Shown here: positions 60,143 through 64,000 of the stretch, one piece after another
Layout of the letters: the number at the start of each line of letters is the position of its first letter
Numbering within the stretch: position 1 is the first letter of the stretch
Made by a program: the position numbers and the translations under genes
NCBI RefSeq assembly: GCF_000373985.1
Contig: NZ_KB893101.1
Coordinates: 1-64,000, forward strand
Origin: Desulfobacter curvatus DSM 3379
GTDB taxonomy: Bacteria > Desulfobacterota > Desulfobacteria > Desulfobacterales > Desulfobacteraceae
Length of the DNA stretch: 64,000 bases
Direction: 5' to 3'
The notes under the pieces: generated by a model
What the model saw: the letters and a program-made list of their open reading frames with translations, nothing else
What the model was told of the DNA's origin: nothing
Databases searched by the model: none

Positions 60143-61339
60143 ATGACCACTCTGGAAGAACAGACCCGATCCATATTGAAAGCCCACGAACAAGATTTAT
60201 TGTCTGTGATAAGTAAAATTCATGCCACACCGGAACTTTCCGGTAAAGAGATTCAGGCATGTGCCTGGCAGGCAGAGCTACTCAGCGCCTGGGGGTTTTC
60301 TGTAGAAACAGGCTATAAGGGTCTTGCCACGGCCTTTAATGCGACAGCAGGCCAAAATAAACCCCACATATGTTTCATGGCTGAATATGATGCCCTGCCC
60401 GGCATCGGTCACGGGTGCGGCCATAACCTGATTGTCGGCGTGGCACTGGGGGCGGGGGTGGTGCTGAAAAATCTTTTGGCCCACCACCATTTACCCGGAA
60501 GGGTTACGGTAATGGGTACGCCTGCCGAAGAGCAACGGGGTGCCAAGATTGATTTGATCAAAGCCGGTGCCCTGAAAGATGTAGATCTGGTCCTTATGGC
60601 CCACCCGTCAGATAACGCCACAGCACCTTATGCCGGAGAGTCCGGTATCAGACAGTTCATGGTCTCCTTTACGGGGAAAACCGCACATGCAGCGGATTGT
60701 CCGGAAAAAGGCGTCAACGCCCTGGATGCCCTGCGGCTTCTGTTCAACGGAGTGGATGCCTGGCGCCAGCAACTCACTGAAACCAGCAGGGTTCATGGCG
60801 TGATTCGGGACGGAGGACAGGCCCCCAATATTATCCCGGATTTTGCCCGGGCCGAATTCTATTTACGCGATTTTGATCTTAACTTTCTTGATCAAATGCA
60901 AATCCGGTTTGAGAATATTGCCAAAGGCGCTGCACTAATGACCGACACTGCGCTGAAATTTTCGGAAATACCCAACCCTTACAAACCGGGTATCCCCAAT
61001 GATCCGCTCAACCAGCTCTTTTTCTCCCTTGCCCGGGATGCCGGTATGCAACCCAAATGGCCAGAACCGTCCAGGGGCTCCTCTGACTTCGGAGATGTGA
61101 CGTATGAAGTACCGGCCATGCACGCCTATTTTAACATCACCCAAAACAATCCCGACATCATCATTCACTCCAAAGAATTTGCCCAGGCAGCAGCTACAGA
61201 CTTTGCATTTTCCCAGATGAAAAAAACCGCCCGGATTCTTACCCAAATAGCCTGGCAGTTCCTGACTGAACCGGATTTCAGAAATAAAGTTCAATCGGCA
61301 TTCCCCTTTGACAGACAAACCATAGATCCCCACACCTGA
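60143..61339 (+). CDS. M20-family amidohydrolase (PM20D2/AbgB-like)
   Basis: 398 aa. Metal ligands are visible: FMAEYDALPGIGHGCGHN, GTPAEEQRGAKIDLI, and SSDFGDVTYEVPAMHAYF near the end; FTGKTAHAA marks the lid domain. M20 amidohydrolases of this group cut N-acyl amino acids or dipeptides such as p-aminobenzoyl-glutamate. There is no signal peptide. It stands alone; the adjacent DMT transporter is divergent. Confidence 0.85.
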   Translation: MTTLEEQTRSILKAHEQDLLSVISKIHATPELSGKEIQACAWQAELLSAWGFSVETGYKGLATAFNATAGQNKPHICFMAEYDALPGIGHGCGHNLIVGVALGAGVVLKNLLAHHHLPGRVTVMGTPAEEQRGAKIDLIKAGALKDVDLVLMAHPSDNATAPYAGESGIRQFMVSFTGKTAHAADCPEKGVNALDALRLLFNGVDAWRQQLTETSRVHGVIRDGGQAPNIIPDFARAEFYLRDFDLNFLDQMQIRFENIAKGAALMTDTALKFSEIPNPYKPGIPNDPLNQLFFSLARDAGMQPKWPEPSRGSSDFGDVTYEVPAMHAYFNITQNNPDIIIHSKEFAQAAATDFAFSQMKKTARILTQIAWQFLTEPDFRNKVQSAFPFDRQTIDPHT

Positions 61340-61395
61340 CTGTTACGAACCACCATAAACGGGTCAACCGCAATGCAAATTATTGAATCATGGCC

Positions 61396-61424
61396 TTGAA
61401 AAACAAGCCTTATGTCTTTATATT
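61396..61424 (+). promoter_or_regulatory. Sigma-70 promoter for fmdB-hemC-cobA/hemD
   Basis: TTGAAA (61396-61401), 17-nt spacer, TATATT (61419-61424). Both hexamers match the consensus at 5 of 6 positions with ideal spacing. It lies 44 bp upstream of the fmdB-type gene, so a 35-40-nt leader is expected. Confidence 0.6.
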
Positions 61425-61467
61425 GGTATGTTATTTTTAATTTTAAACTAACAAAAGGGGCGGAAGA

Positions 61468-61731
61468 ATGCCGATTTATGAATATACCTGCAAGGCCTGC
61501 GGAAAAAATTTTGAAACCCTGGTAATGGGCAGTGATATCCCCACATGCCCGGCATGCAGCAGCGAAGACCTGGCACGAATGATGTCAAAATGCGGATTTG
61601 TATCCAAATCCACAGGCCCCGGCGGCCAGATTCAGACAACCAAATCAGCCGGCAGTTCTGCCTGTTCCGGCTGCACCTCAACAAATTGCAGTTCCTGCAG
61701 CAGTAACAGCAGCAGCCGAACGATCGGGTAA
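61468..61731 (+). CDS. FmdB-family zinc ribbon protein
   Basis: 87 aa. MPIYEYTCKACGKNFE and DIPTCPACSSEDLARM give the CxxC..CxxC zinc ribbon of the FmdB regulatory family. The C-terminal third is Ser/Cys-rich (SACSGCTSTNCSSCSS) and may bind another metal. The role is unclear; the family is common next to tetrapyrrole and formamidase genes. GGGGCGG precedes the ATG and hemC follows after 2 bp. Confidence 0.85.
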   Translation: MPIYEYTCKACGKNFETLVMGSDIPTCPACSSEDLARMMSKCGFVSKSTGPGGQIQTTKSAGSSACSGCTSTNCSSCSSNSSSRTIG

Positions 61732-61733
61732 AC

Positions 61734-62660
61734 ATGAAAACAAATATCTGCATTGGCACCCGGGGAAGCATGCTGGCCCTGTGGCAGGCCAACCATGTAA
61801 AAGACACTATTGAAAAATCCTTTCCGGATATTCGGGTTGATATAAACATTATCAAAACCACGGGGGACCGGGTAACGGACCGGCCCCTTGCCATGGTGGG
61901 AGGCAAAGGCCTTTTTGTCAAAGAGATTGAATCGGCACTTTTAGACGGCACTGTTGATTTGGCTGTGCATTCCATGAAAGATATGCCCGGCGAACTTCCC
62001 GAAGGACTGGTGATCGGGGCCATACCGGAGCGGGCAAACCCCTTTGATGTGCTCATATCCGGCCAAGGGGAGCTTTTCAAAGATTATCCCCAGGGTGCGG
62101 TCATCGGCACATCCAGCCTTCGCCGGGGCTCCCAGCTTAAATACCTTCGCCCGGATCTTGAAATCAAATCCATCCGCGGCAATCTGGATACCCGGCTTAA
62201 AAAGCTTAAATCCGGTGAATATGCGGCAATTGTACTGGCAGCTGCCGGTCTTGAACGTTTGGGACAGGGCAGTGAGATCACCGAGTACCTTAGTGAAACC
62301 GATATGGTTCCGGCTGTGGGCCAAGGCGCGCTTTGCATTGAAACCCGGGAAAATGATCCGGACATGGCAGACATTTTATCCGTCCTGGACCATGACCCCA
62401 CCCGGGTCTGTGTAACCGGTGAACGGGCATTCCTCAAAGAAATCGAAGGCAGCTGCCATATTCCAGTGGCTTGTTTTGGTAAAATCCGGGACAGCAGGGT
62501 GATTTTGACGGCAGTGGTGGCATCGGAGGACGGCCGGTCTTTAATCAAAGAAACCATTGAATCATCCCCTGAACAGGTAACTGAAAAGGGTCGGGAACTG
62601 GCAAAACTTGTTCTTGATAAAGGCGGAAAACGCATATTGGAGGCGATTAATATCCCATGA
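61734..62660 (+). CDS. hemC: Porphobilinogen deaminase
   Basis: 308 aa. It polymerises four porphobilinogens to hydroxymethylbilane. IGTRGSMLALWQANHV, the KTTGDRVTDRPLA loop, VHSMKDMPGELPEGL, GTSSLRRGSQLKYLRPDL and the dipyrromethane Cys in EIEGSCHIPVACFG are present. The stop overlaps the next ATG (ATGA), so the product feeds straight to the fused CobA/HemD enzyme. Confidence 0.96.
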   Translation: MKTNICIGTRGSMLALWQANHVKDTIEKSFPDIRVDINIIKTTGDRVTDRPLAMVGGKGLFVKEIESALLDGTVDLAVHSMKDMPGELPEGLVIGAIPERANPFDVLISGQGELFKDYPQGAVIGTSSLRRGSQLKYLRPDLEIKSIRGNLDTRLKKLKSGEYAAIVLAAAGLERLGQGSEITEYLSETDMVPAVGQGALCIETRENDPDMADILSVLDHDPTRVCVTGERAFLKEIEGSCHIPVACFGKIRDSRVILTAVVASEDGRSLIKETIESSPEQVTEKGRELAKLVLDKGGKRILEAINIP

Positions 62661-64000
62661 CACAAACCAGGGGCAAGGTTTATCTGATTGGTGCAGGACC
62701 GGGAGACCCAGGGCTTATCACCGTAAAGGCAAAGGAGTGCATTCAAGCTGCGGATGTGGTGGTTTATGATTACCTGGCATCCCCCTTTTTACTCGATTAT
62801 GCAAAAAAAGACGCTGAAATTATCTATGTGGGCAAAAAAGGTGGGGACCACACCCTGACCCAGGACAAAATCAACCTGCTGCTGGTGGACAAGGCCAAGG
62901 CAGGCAAAAATGTGGCCCGTCTCAAAGGCGGCGATCCCTTTGTTTTCGGCCGGGGCGGGGAAGAGGCCCAGGAGTTGTTGTCCTACGGCATCAGCTATGA
63001 GGTGATTCCCGGTGTCACATCAGCCGTGGCTGCCCCAGCCTATGCCGGGATCCCGGTGACCCACAGGGATCATACCTCTTTTGTCTCCTTTATAACCGGT
63101 CACGAACGGCCCGATAAAACAGAGTCCCGGATGCAGTGGGACATATTTGCAAAGTCCGACGCCACCCTTGTCTTTTTTATGGGGGTCAAAAATCTACCTA
63201 ATATCGTCACCAAACTGATGGAGCACGGCAAACCGTCGGACACACCTGTGGCCCTGGTGCGCTGGGGCACCACCACCCGCCAGCAGACCGTAACCGGCAC
63301 CCTTGCCACCATTGTTGATGTGGTTGAAAAAGCAGGGCTGAAATCCCCGGCCATCATTGTGGTGGGGCATGTGGTCTCTTTGCGGGAGGAGCTGGCCTGG
63401 TTTGACAAAAAACCTTTGTTCGGGAAAAAAATTGTGATTACCCGGGCCCGGGCCCAGGCATCCGGCCTTGTGGCCGAGCTTAACCGCCTTGGTGCCCAGT
63501 GCATAGAGATCCCGACCATTAAAATCGTGCCGCCTGAAGATAAAAAGCCGTTGAAAGAGGCCATTGATAACCTGGACCGGTATGACTGGCTGGTGCTCAC
63601 CTCGGTGAACGGCGTAAAATTTTTCTTTGACACCCTTTTTGAACAGGGAAAGGATGCCCGCGCCTTGGGACATCTTAAATGTGCCTGCATCGGCCCTGTG
63701 ACCAAAGAACGCCTGGCAGACTATGGGATTATTTCCGATATTCTGCCCGAAACATATCAGGCGGAATCTGTTGTGGATGCGTTTTCAGGCCTTGATATGA
63801 CCGGCAAAAAGGTATTGCTGCCCCGGGCGAAAAAAGCACGTACCATCCTGCCTGAACAGCTGACCCACATGGGCGCCGTGGTGGATGAAGTCCCCGCATA
63901 TGAAACCCAACTGGCAGATGAGGGAAAAGATCTTCTTATTGATATGCTCAAGGCTGGGGATGTCGATGCAGTGACCTTTACTTCATCTTCCACGGTAACT
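62657..64000 (+). CDS. Fused uroporphyrinogen-III methyltransferase/synthase (CobA-HemD), partial
   Basis: At least 448 codons, open at the right edge. Residues about 5-245 are SUMT/CobA (YLIGAGPGDPGLITVKA, RLKGGDPFVFGRGGEEA, GVTSAVAAPAYAGIPVTHRD). HemD starts near 256 (FGKKIVITRARAQASGLVAEL). It closes hydroxymethylbilane to uroporphyrinogen III and methylates it to precorrin-2. Together with hemC this feeds siroheme and, in sulfate reducers, the siroheme-dependent heme route (ahb) and cobalamin. The C-terminus lies outside the window. Confidence 0.93.
   Translation, partial: MTQTRGKVYLIGAGPGDPGLITVKAKECIQAADVVVYDYLASPFLLDYAKKDAEIIYVGKKGGDHTLTQDKINLLLVDKAKAGKNVARLKGGDPFVFGRGGEEAQELLSYGISYEVIPGVTSAVAAPAYAGIPVTHRDHTSFVSFITGHERPDKTESRMQWDIFAKSDATLVFFMGVKNLPNIVTKLMEHGKPSDTPVALVRWGTTTRQQTVTGTLATIVDVVEKAGLKSPAIIVVGHVVSLREELAWFDKKPLFGKKIVITRARAQASGLVAELNRLGAQCIEIPTIKIVPPEDKKPLKEAIDNLDRYDWLVLTSVNGVKFFFDTLFEQGKDARALGHLKCACIGPVTKERLADYGIISDILPETYQAESVVDAFSGLDMTGKKVLLPRAKKARTILPEQLTHMGAVVDEVPAYETQLADEGKDLLIDMLKAGDVDAVTFTSSSTVT

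Overview
The window reads as a piece of a sulfate-reducing deltaproteobacterial (Desulfobacteraceae-like) chromosome. The basis is a periplasmic tetraheme cytochrome c3, an ETF plus FeS membrane oxidoreductase (HdrD/DUF224 type) unit, a CGGC protein, a NifX-like protein, hemC next to a fused cobA/hemD, selA, and flagellar control genes with sigma-28-like and sigma-54-like promoters. The organism is inferred from gene content; no rRNA gene is present. I see no tRNA, CRISPR array, transposase or integrase.

Layout. 1-385: unassigned sequence and the leader of cytochrome c3. 0.4-4.1 kb: cytochrome c3, then a leftward pair (Trm112-type methyltransferase and a molybdopterin oxidoreductase). 4.7-6.1 kb: a YiaA/B membrane protein and thyA. 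6.2-10.8 kb: a leftward tetR - membrane FeS oxidoreductase - etfB - etfA unit for electrons from acyl-CoA or similar dehydrogenases. 11.3-14.0 kb: class II aldolase, then a FlgM-associated protein, flgM and a small unknown protein. 14.1-19.9 kb: mazG and cvpA leftward; phoH-pgpH-ybeY-pdxJ rightward. 20-25.4 kb: response regulator, HAD phosphatase, a five-domain S1 protein, uvrC. 25.4-31.6 kb: an accessory island between uvrC and uvrB with two tandem subtilisin-like proteases and a PEP-CTERM protein. 31.6-39.2 kb: uvrB, a CoA-binding protein, glnS, cysS, ispF, a CGGC protein and a Gly/Met/Arg-tailed NifX-like protein. 39.4-45.3 kb: a putative glucosylglycerate cassette (phosphatase, GT81 synthase, GH13_18 phosphorylase, ABC exporter-like protein). 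45.4-64 kb: FeeM-like acyltransferase, tag, nnr, tsaE, lysC, pyrF, a diguanylate cyclase coupled to ilvH, an RTX-type calcium-loop protein, selA with a TPR protein, gmhA with an unknown partner, a DMT transporter, an M20 amidohydrolase, and fmdB-hemC-cobA/hemD running off the right edge.

Most interesting points. (1) The protease/PEP-CTERM island is bounded by diverged direct repeats of about 120 bp. Each repeat spans a uvrB-3'/uvrC-5' junction, so a UvrC N-terminal stub follows intact uvrB and a UvrB C-terminal stub precedes intact uvrC. (2) The first protease gene has a GEMM-I (cyclic dinucleotide) riboswitch-like leader with an 8-nt anti-Shine-Dalgarno sequence exactly complementary to its ribosome binding site. 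The second copy has a terminator-like hairpin instead. (3) About 95-bp intergenic elements occur six times; their two hairpins keep pairing while the bases change, which suggests selection at the RNA level. (4) Sigma-28-like and sigma-54-like promoters lie in front of the flgM cluster and of an unknown gene next to it. All calls come from reading the sequence and from knowledge of the families; no database search was run.
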